In this document: piece after piece, positions 19,320 to 26,278 of the stretch
How the letters are laid out: each line of letters starts with the position of its first letter
How positions within the stretch are numbered: the first letter of the stretch is position 1
Origin: Psittacicella hinzii
GTDB lineage: Bacteria; Pseudomonadota; Gammaproteobacteria; Enterobacterales; Psittacicellaceae
Assembly: GCF_003585885.1 (NCBI RefSeq)
Contig: NZ_NRHC01000002.1
Coordinates: forward strand, 16,483-80,482
Length of the DNA: 64,000 nucleotides
Reading direction: 5' to 3'
Program-made: the position numbers and the translations under genes
Notes under the pieces: generated by a model
What the model was told of the DNA's origin: nothing
The model's database searches: none
Seen by the model: the letters and a program-made list of their open reading frames with translations, nothing else

Positions 19320-19475
19320 CTATCTTTTTTTATGGATTTCCATAAATCTCGTAGCACTCGCGTTATAAAAAATATTGTTATTTTCGCTCTCCAATACAAT
19401 GTATTGGGTTTTAGTTCCTTCAAGTGCTAATTTTGCTAAGGTTTGTAACATTAACTCATCTAATTCTTTACTCAT
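19320..19475 (-). CDS. Small unknown protein (51 aa)
   Basis: An ATG at 19475, two nt past the exonuclease stop codon, opens a 51-codon frame (MSKELDELMLQTLAKLALEG, then TKTQYIVLESENNNIFYNAS and a basic tail). It ends 13 nt before the start at 19307. Close packing on both sides and the lack of other coding in this gap support it. Function unknown. Confidence 0.6.
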   Translation of the reverse strand: MSKELDELMLQTLAKLALEGTKTQYIVLESENNNIFYNASATRFMEIHKKR

Positions 19476-19476
19476 A

Positions 19477-20571
19477 CTAGAACGCTCCGCCTAATAATTG
19501 TTCATATTGATCTTCAAATTCTTTTTTGCTGTTCTCTTGCTCTTCCGCTGTAGCTTCTCGCATTAATTTGCCGTAGTACCAACGTTTAGCTTTCCACTCT
19601 AAGCCCCTAGTTGCGTGGATCTTATAGTGAGGGTTATCTTCAAGATATTCAGCAACGATTTCCTTGGTTTTGTGTTTCTGTTCGTATAATGTAGGCACTG
19701 TTTGTAAAAGTTCTGCATAGTCCGGTAGGTCTGATCTATCCACAATCTGCTGACCGAAACCACTGTATAAAATATAATCAACTTTTACTTTCTTAGCGAT
19801 TTCTGTATAAGCTGCATGTCCAATGCCCGATAGTTTTAAAGCCTCTTCGTAGCTTGTTGTTTGCGGTAATTGACGGATTTTAGCTACCTTTTCCTCTACT
19901 TCTTTGTTTAAGGTTTCTAGACGCTCTAGGTAGATCTTTTGACGTTCAGGGTCAGCTTTAATAGTTAAAACCACTAACATGTTATCCACATTACACTCTG
20001 GTCTGAAAGCTACGAAGTGACAGTATTTAGCTCCAGTAACTAGTAGCTGGTGCTCCATTTGCAGAATATAGTCCTCGTTGATATATTTAGGATCTCTAAA
20101 GTCTGCTAAAGCTTTGTGGTTCTCTGCGCTTAGGGTTTTAATCTCAATTAAACCCTCTAGGTTGCCATTGTTATCGAAGATTAAACCGTCTGGACTGCCT
20201 GCAATATAATCGTAATCTTTCATTACTAAAAGCCCACATTGTGCTAGTGTGTACCCTTGCGGTAAGTATGCTTCTTTGTAAAATCTAAAAGCATACGATT
20301 CGCCAACAATACCACGATCCACAAGCATAGGGTTGCGAGGCTCTTCAAGTTCAGCGAGTGTTAAGAAGTAATCCTCCTGATCCTTACGAGCACGTGCGAA
20401 AGCAATGCTATCAATCGCTCTTAATGTCTCTACCGAGGTACCACCGCGTTTAAGAACTTTAGCGTAAACCTTAGCATTGCTAGCGGTGAAGCGGGTAGAT
20501 CTAGCCTTAAACCACTCCGGTGTGCGTTGCTCTGCAGTAATCTCGTAGCAGTTTGGTAGGTTTAGTTTCAT
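19477..20571 (-). CDS. YqaJ-type phage exonuclease
   Basis: This 364-aa protein is a lambda Exo-like 5'-3' nuclease of the PD-(D/E)xK fold. Visible are the N-terminal QRTPEWFKARSTRFTASNA, the conserved Glu in GIVGESYAFRFY, the active-site Asp in IAGSPDGLIF, the EIK of LIEIKTLS, and the ILQMEHQLLVTGAKYCHFV segment. It would make single-stranded ends for the recombination proteins encoded beside it (ATPase at 20607) and across the immunity region (SSB). Confidence 0.88.
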   Translation of the reverse strand: MKLNLPNCYEITAEQRTPEWFKARSTRFTASNAKVYAKVLKRGGTSVETLRAIDSIAFARARKDQEDYFLTLAELEEPRNPMLVDRGIVGESYAFRFYKEAYLPQGYTLAQCGLLVMKDYDYIAGSPDGLIFDNNGNLEGLIEIKTLSAENHKALADFRDPKYINEDYILQMEHQLLVTGAKYCHFVAFRPECNVDNMLVVLTIKADPERQKIYLERLETLNKEVEEKVAKIRQLPQTTSYEEALKLSGIGHAAYTEIAKKVKVDYILYSGFGQQIVDRSDLPDYAELLQTVPTLYEQKHKTKEIVAEYLEDNPHYKIHATRGLEWKAKRWYYGKLMREATAEEQENSKKEFEDQYEQLLGGAF

Positions 20572-20606
20572 AATAGTAGCCTCCTTTTAGGCGGGTAAAT
20601 GTTTGT

Positions 20607-21539
20607 TTATAAATCAAATAAGTACTTAATTGCACGTTTGTCGAAGTCCGTTAAATGCTCACTATTTAAGGCTTGAAGTGCTTGTTCTTGGTTCTGGATG
20701 TCGTAAACATCTACAGATAGATAAAGGTCATTAACTTCAGCGTAAATTGCCAAGTAATGCCACTTAGTGATCTTAATGGTCTGCCCTTGTGTCCAAGCTT
20801 TTAGTCTTGATTTCTCAAGGTTGACTACATTATGGATCTCTTGTATGTTATAATCTTTTCTGAACTTCTCTGACGTGAGCTGTAAGTCATTACAGTAGTT
20901 CTTGAACGCTTCTTCAGAGAAGATTTCACCGTTGTTAATTTTCGGGGATGTATACCCTACTCTCTCGCATTTAACAATGAGGTCAAAATGAAATTCGAAA
21001 TCACGCTTCTGGATAGTCTTATCAACTTCCTCGAACGTCTTTCCGTCGGTAGTACGTTTCTGTTTTATCGTGCAAATAAATGGTAACTCTAGGTTTGCAA
21101 TGTATGATAAGACGTCATCGTTAGCCCTGCTAATCATCATGTGATCCCTCATATTAAGGTTTCCTGATTTATTAGCGAACGCTTTGCCGAAAATTCCATT
21201 TTTACCATTCCAGCCGGGTGATATGCTATCTACCATAATGCACTTATAATCCATGCTTTTCGCTTGCTCTACGCACTTTTTCATTGTCGCGTAATTAAAT
21301 TCATCGTCATTAACTAGGGCAATGTCAAAGTAGTTTTTGTTAGCTCCAGCATGTGTAAATGCGGTTTTTATCGCTCCGGCTTCTGTGTCAATCACAGCAA
21401 TCCTATAGTTGTCCGGATTAGGATCTAGACGTCTAAACGCTTCGGCTAATTGTACTGCGTGAACCGTCTTGCCTGATCCGGCTTTTCCTATAAATGCAGC
21501 CTTTAAAACTTTCTTTAATTGGTCGGCTTTAATAAACAT
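20607..21539 (-). CDS. RecA-fold recombination ATPase (Sak-like)
   Basis: 310 aa. An N-terminal Walker A (AAFIGKAGSGKTVHAVQLAE), a Walker B-like CIMVDSIS and a sensor-like ICTIKQKR define a small RecA-core NTPase, like the phage AAA proteins annotated as Sak3/Sak4 annealing ATPases. Position next to a YqaJ nuclease and in a phage with its own SSB fits DNA annealing and recombination. Its start overlaps the previous stop by 11 nt. Confidence 0.75.
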   Translation of the reverse strand: MFIKADQLKKVLKAAFIGKAGSGKTVHAVQLAEAFRRLDPNPDNYRIAVIDTEAGAIKTAFTHAGANKNYFDIALVNDDEFNYATMKKCVEQAKSMDYKCIMVDSISPGWNGKNGIFGKAFANKSGNLNMRDHMMISRANDDVLSYIANLELPFICTIKQKRTTDGKTFEEVDKTIQKRDFEFHFDLIVKCERVGYTSPKINNGEIFSEEAFKNYCNDLQLTSEKFRKDYNIQEIHNVVNLEKSRLKAWTQGQTIKITKWHYLAIYAEVNDLYLSVDVYDIQNQEQALQALNSEHLTDFDKRAIKYLFDL

Positions 21540-22098
21540 TTTTTAGTATTTCCTCCCAGTTGTATCTTCTTACCACGCCATTAGCTGTTAAGTACTCTTC
21601 TCGTCCTACCAACATATTAGGCTCAATCTCTTCAAATTGTTCATAAAAGACCTCTTTAGCCTTTAAGTCCTCACTATCAACAATTGGCTTTAATACGTGG
21701 TTTATGACTATGAACGATAACGCAATCTTTCGAAACACTTCAAAATTGATTTCCCTGTTTAACTTACCTCCACGTAACTCATCGAAGCTCTTGCCAATTA
21801 AGTAGTTTTTTACGTACGCTTCAAATGCTTTCTCATAGTGAGTAATCAAGATATACAAGGTTGCGTCGTTTTGCATTCGTAAATGCTGGTAGTAGATTAA
21901 ATCTGGGTTATTACTTGAAATCATATCTTTCACTCTTTGGTTTAACTCTTCAGCTCTCTTCGCCTTTTCAAGGTCGGGCTCTTCAGGTACCACATTCAAG
22001 ACACCCGTGTCTCTCTTAACAACCCTATAAAATAGCTCTGTTAGTCTTTTCGTGAGGGTTTCGTCTGAAGCTAGAGACTTATTAGTAGTGTCAGCCAT
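21529..22098 (-). CDS. Unknown early protein
   Basis: 189 aa from the ATG at 22098. I prefer this start to the one at 22185 because AGAGG lies just upstream and it avoids a long overlap with the previous gene, which stops at 22118. The protein is helical and charged with no recognised domain. It overlaps the start of the ATPase gene, so translation is probably coupled. Confidence 0.65.
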   Translation of the reverse strand: MADTTNKSLASDETLTKRLTELFYRVVKRDTGVLNVVPEEPDLEKAKRAEELNQRVKDMISSNNPDLIYYQHLRMQNDATLYILITHYEKAFEAYVKNYLIGKSFDELRGGKLNREINFEVFRKIALSFIVINHVLKPIVDSEDLKAKEVFYEQFEEIEPNMLVGREEYLTANGVVRRYNWEEILKNVY

Positions 22099-22117
22099 AC
22101 CGATCCTCTTGTATCCA

Positions 22118-22672
22118 TTACGCAAATGTATCCAAAACGTCTTTATACTTTTCATCAAGTCTATCTTTAAGTACTTTAAATTCATTATCTGTTATCATCA
22201 AATAAGATTGTAAATTTCTTAAACAATCAAACAACATTACAAATTGGTCTTTTCTACTTTCTAAGATTAGTCGTTCATTACCCTCATCCTTTTCTCCTTC
22301 TACAGTAACGCCTAATATTCTTTCTGCATTCCTAGAATAGTAGTACACGTCAAATCTATTTAAGTAGGTGGTTATGTCGTCCACATTATCCAAGTATTTA
22401 TTTACCATTTCGTTAACAGTGTCAGCGCCTTGTGCGAAGAAAGAATCTAGTTTCAAAGTGTTAGCTATTTCAGTGCTAAACTTCCAAGACATTTCTTCAA
22501 AGTCAGATATAGCTTTACGTAATCCCTTATTTATAAAATGGGTATACATTACTAGATCTGATATATTTGATAAGGTCAAACGTCCAGCATTAATACGACG
22601 CTGTGGTTTTACCTTAGTCTCTTCCAACTCTGGTGCTGCTTGTTGAAATTGTTCTTTATTTTCTTGTGTCAT
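22118..22672 (-). CDS. Unknown early protein
   Basis: 184 aa, helical, with no motif recognised. It begins 20 nt before the next gene of the operon. Upstream lies a 113-nt gap with a strong inverted repeat (22701-22741). Function unknown. Confidence 0.65.
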   Translation of the reverse strand: MTQENKEQFQQAAPELEETKVKPQRRINAGRLTLSNISDLVMYTHFINKGLRKAISDFEEMSWKFSTEIANTLKLDSFFAQGADTVNEMVNKYLDNVDDITTYLNRFDVYYYSRNAERILGVTVEGEKDEGNERLILESRKDQFVMLFDCLRNLQSYLMITDNEFKVLKDRLDEKYKDVLDTFA

Positions 22673-22700
22673 GGGTTTGTCCTAATTATTGTCAGAGCCT

Positions 22701-22741
22701 GTTGCAAAGACCTTTTTGTCTAGCATAGAGACCTTTGCAAC
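22701..22741. repeat. Inverted repeat in the early operon
   Basis: GTTGCAAAG and CTTTGCAAC are perfect 9-bp arms around a 23-nt loop, between the coiled-coil gene and the next gene downstream. There is no T tract, so it is more likely an RNA structure or processing site than a terminator. Confidence 0.5.
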
Positions 22742-22785
22742 ATCTCCGTAATGTCATGTTAATTTGCTGTTATTGGTTAGGGTTT

Positions 22786-23508
22786 TTAGAGTTCATCTTT
22801 GTTTAACATTTCGTAGTACTCTTCAAAATCTAACTCTTCATCTTGTGGTTTAGCTTTAGTAGTAACTTGATCGTGTTCAAAAAGTTTTTGTTCAACCATG
22901 TAGTCGATAGTTAGATCGATGTTATTGTGTAAGTATGAGAACACATCTTCATGTTGATCTAATCTTTCCTCTACGTTTGCTTTTAACTCTTTGATTTCTT
23001 CACACAGTGCAGTGCATTCTTCTTCACAACCCTCAAGGTTTTCTGCTAATTCTTGGTTAGTTTCTTCGATTGAGCTTAACTTCTCTTCTAGCTCATCTAC
23101 GCGATCTTTAAGATTGGCTGTATCGTTTTTATAGTCTGGTAAGTCGTCTAAATCTTCTACTGTCTCTTCTAATTTTTCAACTTTCCATTCTAAATCGCTA
23201 ACTGAACTCTCTAGGTCGTTAAGTTGACTATTGTGTTCATCATAGTGTCTATCTAGAGCTTCTACTGTCTCTTCAAGGTCAGCAAACTTTTCGAAGAGTT
23301 GATCTAGTTGGCTCTCTACTGTGCCGTCAACCTTTTCAGTTAAGTCAGAGCATTCAGTTTCACAGTATGAGATACGTTCAACTAGTGCCTCGTGATCAGC
23401 TTCGTAACCTTTTACTTTGCTTTCTAGGTTGTCTACTTTAGCTAATAAGTTTTGTACTAATGCAACTAATTCGTTAGTGTTTAAAGCGTTTAAAGTGTTG
23501 GTAGTCAT
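22786..23508 (-). CDS. Coiled-coil early protein
   Basis: 240 aa. Most of the chain (about 15-200) is an acidic heptad coiled coil (LLAKVDNLESKVKGYEADHE, LESSVSDLEWKVEKLEETVE). Four Cys lie in two CxxxC pairs (CETEC and CEEEC), which is unusual for a coiled coil. No enzyme domain. It is the second gene after the left promoter. The role is unknown; a scaffold or filament is possible. Confidence 0.68.
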   Translation of the reverse strand: MTTNTLNALNTNELVALVQNLLAKVDNLESKVKGYEADHEALVERISYCETECSDLTEKVDGTVESQLDQLFEKFADLEETVEALDRHYDEHNSQLNDLESSVSDLEWKVEKLEETVEDLDDLPDYKNDTANLKDRVDELEEKLSSIEETNQELAENLEGCEEECTALCEEIKELKANVEERLDQHEDVFSYLHNNIDLTIDYMVEQKLFEHDQVTTKAKPQDEELDFEEYYEMLNKDEL

Positions 23509-23566
23509 AATGTTATTCCTTGTTGTTTTGAGGGTTGAAGTTAATTTGTAAATATTATTTTTAGTT

Positions 23567-23953
23567 TTAGTACTCTACTCTAACGTATGGTTTGTTACCT
23601 GTAGAGCTTGTTAACAGTCTGCCAGATGATAATTTAGCTTTTACTCTGAAGTAGCGAACTGTTTGCTTGTCTCTAATCTCTTTAATCAGGCGTTGTAACG
23701 TTGCAGTGTAATCTTGTGTTACTTTAGAGTAGTGATTAGTGTCTGCTACTCTTGTTTCTTTTACTGATTTGAAATCCGAGTTTGTAATCTCTTGATCTAA
23801 TGGGATATCTTGACTTGATGATAACCAGTAGATTGAGTAGCCTAGTACATGCTCGTTTTCGTCCATTTGCATTAGCTTGATGTTGATATTATTAATTGCT
23901 TGTACGAACTTGCATGTTGTTGATGATGAAGAATGGATTAATTTATTTACCAT
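23567..23953 (-). CDS. Unknown protein, first gene of the leftward early operon
   Basis: 128 aa, Ser/Thr-rich at the start (MVNKLIHSSSSTTCKF) and likely beta-rich at the end. It starts about 90 nt downstream of the -10 of the left promoter (24026-24072), the position lambda uses for its antiterminator N. Nothing in it resembles N. Function unknown. Confidence 0.65.
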   Translation of the reverse strand: MVNKLIHSSSSTTCKFVQAINNINIKLMQMDENEHVLGYSIYWLSSSQDIPLDQEITNSDFKSVKETRVADTNHYSKVTQDYTATLQRLIKEIRDKQTVRYFRVKAKLSSGRLLTSSTGNKPYVRVEY

Positions 23954-24002
23954 TTATTTTTATACCTTTTTTAATTGTTAATTTTTTCAAATGGATCTAC
24001 GT

Positions 24003-24074
24003 TACCCATTTACTACCTTTTTCTATCATTTTGTTAGTACCATTTTATACCTTTTCATATACCCAATCAATACC
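24003..24074. repeat. Phased TACC operator array at the left promoter
   Basis: TACC occurs on the + strand at 24003, 24014, 24038, 24048, 24060 and 24071. The spacings are 11, 24, 10, 12 and 11, close to whole turns of B-DNA. The array overlaps the left promoter, so it is a good candidate for repressor binding. Related sites occur at 25361/25372 and 26227/26238. Confidence 0.6.
24026..24072 (-). promoter_or_regulatory. Left early promoter (PL equivalent)
   Basis: Read leftward it has TTGATT, TATAAA and the GGTATAAAATGGTAC block. It matches the right promoter at 26173-26219 in 40 of 47 positions. It drives the leftward operon beginning at 23953. Confidence 0.75.
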
Positions 24075-24129
24075 CTAAGAATATCTTTTTCTTGATTTCG
24101 TTGATAATTAAGTCAAAATAATTTTACAA

Positions 24130-24160
24130 AAATAAAAAAAGACCGGCTAAATTAGCCGAT
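24130..24160 (-). terminator. Terminator of the repressor gene
   Basis: On the minus strand CGGCTAA pairs with TTAGCCG around one T, with two more pairs possible outside, and then runs into TTTTTTT. It lies just after the repressor stop and separates repressor transcription from the left promoter. Confidence 0.85.
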
Positions 24161-24169
24161 CCATAAAAA

Positions 24170-25231
24170 TTAATTATTATTTTTTCTAAAAATGTAGGAA
24201 CAAACACCTACTATTTTTATTTTTTTAAATTCTTTTAAAGTGTAAAAAGCAGCGTTATCTATTCTTTTAGATACAAAATAATGCTTTCTATCATTAGAAA
24301 CCACTTCCATAATATGGCATAAACTTTCCTCTTCTCCCTCATTTATTAAGTAAATACCAGACGATACAAATTTATCATGAGGTAAAAATTCCACAATATC
24401 ATCCTTCCAAACTTTAGGTACAAGATTGTAATTAACAGCTACTCTAAATATAGGGGTTTTCCCTTGCCATTCTTTTAAATCTTCAGCACCTGCTTGTTCT
24501 GCTATAACAGTGTGATCCCTTAAGTTAACTATGTAGCCTGCTAGTTTACTTATACTCTCACTTAGTTCGTCCCAATCTATTGCCTCTTTATTTGTTGATG
24601 AGTAATTATAGTATTTTAAAAATCTAGGATCTTTAATAAACTCTGACTTATCCACCCAACCTTTAAAATTACAATAATCAAAGAACTCTTTAAATAAAGC
24701 TCCTCTTAAATTAAATCTTAATGATAAGCAATCGATCAATCTATTAGGTATCTTTTTATTTTGTTTAACCTTATAAAGGTAGTTATGAGAAAGTCCTAAT
24801 TCAATGCTTAAATTGCCATAACTTAATTCTAACTCTTGACAGAAATCTTCTAAAAGTTCAAAAATTTGCTCGTCTGTCAGTTGTATAAAGGCAGTTACTA
24901 AATGTTTAGAATTATCCACCTTTAAAGGTTGATACATCTTAATTTTATCTACATCACTATTTAATATATCAAAGATATCAATAGAATACATGTCACAGAA
25001 TTGCAAGAGCTGGTGATTACTAGTTTTTATTTTAAACTTATTATAAAAAATTCCGTCACCATCATTAATAACATCGACTAATCTATAGTTATTATTTTTA
25101 ATAATAGTTTTAATTACTTGACGATTGTCTAAGTTAAACTTATCGTCTTTAGTTTCATTATACCAATCCAAAAATTTTATAACGGACGGTTGCTTAGTCG
25201 CTCTTATAAATTTAAATAGATTTTCTTTCAT
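24170..25231 (-). CDS. Phage repressor with a central HTH and an S24-like C-domain lacking the catalytic Ser/Lys
   Basis: This 353-aa protein is the probable immunity repressor. Residues 137-160 (LSYGNLSIELGLSHNYLYKV) look like an XRE-type helix-turn-helix, placed centrally after an unknown N-terminal 110 residues. Residues 258-350 follow the LexA/CI peptidase fold: VPKVWKDDIVEF, SGIYLINEGEE, a strand-rich region and the final KIKIVGVCSYIF. Where active members have the Gly-Asp/Asn-Ser-Met-x-Pro serine, this protein reads VNYNLVP, with Asn at the serine position. The expected Lys in the next strand (CHIMEV) is also absent. So RecA-stimulated self-cleavage is unlikely. The gene lies between the divergent promoters, as cI does in lambda. 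Confidence 0.8.
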   Translation of the reverse strand: MKENLFKFIRATKQPSVIKFLDWYNETKDDKFNLDNRQVIKTIIKNNNYRLVDVINDGDGIFYNKFKIKTSNHQLLQFCDMYSIDIFDILNSDVDKIKMYQPLKVDNSKHLVTAFIQLTDEQIFELLEDFCQELELSYGNLSIELGLSHNYLYKVKQNKKIPNRLIDCLSLRFNLRGALFKEFFDYCNFKGWVDKSEFIKDPRFLKYYNYSSTNKEAIDWDELSESISKLAGYIVNLRDHTVIAEQAGAEDLKEWQGKTPIFRVAVNYNLVPKVWKDDIVEFLPHDKFVSSGIYLINEGEEESLCHIMEVVSNDRKHYFVSKRIDNAAFYTLKEFKKIKIVGVCSYIFRKNNN

Positions 25232-25302
25232 CGTACATCTTTTAATTCTTCTTAGGGTAAATTTTAAAATTGCCTGTTAATGCAAATTTTGATTTGGACA
25301 GT

Positions 25303-25334
25303 ATTATACAATTAATTGTAATTTTGGGTATACC
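25303..25334 (-). promoter_or_regulatory. Possible repressor promoter overlapping a GGTATACC site
   Basis: Leftward -10 TATAAT at 25308-25303. The -35 position falls in the palindrome GGTATACC (25327-25334) and is a poor match, so the promoter may need activation. Nearby GGTA at 25361 and 25372 are 11 bp apart and fit the operator pattern. Confidence 0.4.
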
Positions 25335-25635
25335 TTTTTAGCACCTTTTTCTTATTTTTAGGTAGCAATTGGGTAAATTATTTTGTTCTTCCTTACCAAG
25401 ATAGTTGTACTATACTGTTTCTACCTCAAAATTCCCATATAGAAGTCTATTCTAAGAATAACCTTAAATTTATAAGGGTCTTTAGGTGGGCTTAAAAACT
25501 TTCTTCTTCTAAAAATCAACAATTTAAAATTTAAACGACCAAAAAGAAAATAAAATTTTTCTGCAAAATTTTGAAAAATATGCTACCCTAGAAAAAAGAT
25601 TATTCTTTAAAGATCCTATAAAAACAATATACTTA

Positions 25636-25703
25636 CCTTGCTAGGCAAGGGCTAATCCACCCCTCGGGGTGAAACCCTGCGAGGGGTGGGGTAAGATTAG
25701 CCC
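25636..25703. ncRNA. GC-rich hairpins, possible structured RNA or origin element
   Basis: A first small hairpin (CCTTGC/GCAAGG) is followed by a three-part stem: GGGCTAATC with GATTAGCCC, CACCCCTCG with CGAGGGGTG, and GGGT/ACCC capping a GAA loop. This gives 22 pairs with two bulges, in surroundings that are very AT-rich. There is no T tract on the + strand, so it is not a plain terminator. Confidence 0.5.
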
Positions 25704-25772
25704 GCAAGCCGACGCAAACGTAAATATTACAAACGTGTCTTTAAGCAGAGAATAACCTTTAATAAAAGATTA

Positions 25773-25794
25773 TTACCCAGCGGTAGCTGATGAA
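25773..25794 (+). repeat. 22-bp element, copy 1
   Basis: It begins TTACCCAGCGGTAGC and contains the CAGC-GGTA-GCTG dyad. A copy with four changes lies 51 bp downstream (25824-25845), and an exact inverted copy lies at 26004-26025. Confidence 0.8.
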
Positions 25795-25823
25795 TACCTA
25801 AGACATTCTGAGAATAAATATTA

Positions 25824-25845
25824 TTACCCAGCTTTAGCTGATGTA
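25824..25845 (+). repeat. 22-bp element, copy 2 (imperfect)
   Basis: It begins TTACCCAGCTTTAGC. It is in the same orientation as copy 1 and differs mainly in the dyad loop and near the end. Confidence 0.75.
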
Positions 25846-25862
25846 TATCTAAATTAAATATT

Positions 25863-25940
25863 AAAAACTTTTTAAAACAATTTCTATATAACATTATAGA
25901 AAAAACTTTTTAAGATAATCTCTATATACATTGTATATAG
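25863..25940. repeat. 38-bp tandem repeat with palindromes
   Basis: Two units begin AAAAACTTTTTAA (25863 and 25901). Each ends in a palindrome: TTTCTATA/TATAGAAA in the first and CTATATAC/GTATATAG in the second. They are iteron-like or protein-binding sites. Confidence 0.7.
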
Positions 25941-26003
25941 GGATTTTCTTTTTTTTTGCGAAAAATTTTTTCAAAAAGTTTTTGGCTATTTTGATCCAAA
26001 AGT

Positions 26004-26025
26004 TTCATCAGCTACCGCTGGGTAA
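26004..26025 (-). repeat. 22-bp element, copy 3 (inverted, exact)
   Basis: The reverse complement of 25773-25794, all 22 positions identical. With copy 1 it forms an inverted repeat about 250 bp across. Confidence 0.85.
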
Positions 26026-26079
26026 AAATATTTTTTTTAAGTCTCCTTTTATATTTAATCTTACTTTAAGAATATCCAT

Positions 26080-26151
26080 TTTTTAACTTCTTATCGCACC
26101 CCCTTATACGCTCCCCTTGACGGTACGCTAGGGGGCGCTTGAAGTTAAAAA
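26080..26151. repeat. Wide inverted repeat upstream of the right promoter
   Basis: TTTTTAACTTC and GAAGTTAAAAA are perfect 11-bp arms. Inside, CCCCCT faces AGGGGG next to CGC/GCG. It lies just before the TTGACT promoter of ssb. Confidence 0.65.
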
Positions 26152-26172
26152 GGTAGCAATCGTACAAAAATG

Positions 26173-26219
26173 TATTGACTTGGTATATAAAATAGTATAA
26201 AATGGTACCAACAAAATCA
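26173..26219 (+). promoter_or_regulatory. Right early promoter (PR equivalent), drives ssb
   Basis: TTGACT at 26175-26180 and a TATAAAAT -10 region at 26196-26203, with GGTACC beside it. Forty of 47 positions are shared with the left promoter, in divergent orientation. TACC pairs at 26227 and 26238 lie in the leader. Confidence 0.78.
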
Positions 26220-26278
26220 ACTTTAAGTTACCCATAAACTACCTTTTAAAAGTTAACTTAAAGTAAGGATTTTTTTAA

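Larger units (their letters stand above)
25365..26172. other. Non-coding immunity/replication-control region
   Basis: About 0.8 kb without a convincing gene. It holds a long GC-rich hairpin (25649-25703), a 22-bp element in two direct and one inverted copy (25773, 25824, 26004), a 38-bp tandem repeat with internal palindromes (25863-25940), and a wide inverted repeat (26080-26151). The AT-rich sequence and repeats suit a replication origin or regulatory RNAs. No cro-like gene was found. Confidence 0.6.

Noticed and set aside
22701..22741. Terminator in the early operon
   Set aside because: Stem is good but no T tract follows in either direction, and the genes beyond belong to the same operon.
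24003..24074. CRISPR array
   Set aside because: The repeated unit is only 4-7 nt with 10-12 nt steps; no repeat-spacer structure or cas genes anywhere in the window.
25773..26025. Insertion sequence bounded by the 22-bp inverted repeat
   Set aside because: Only about 210 bp lie between the arms, with no transposase and a third direct copy inside; more like binding sites.
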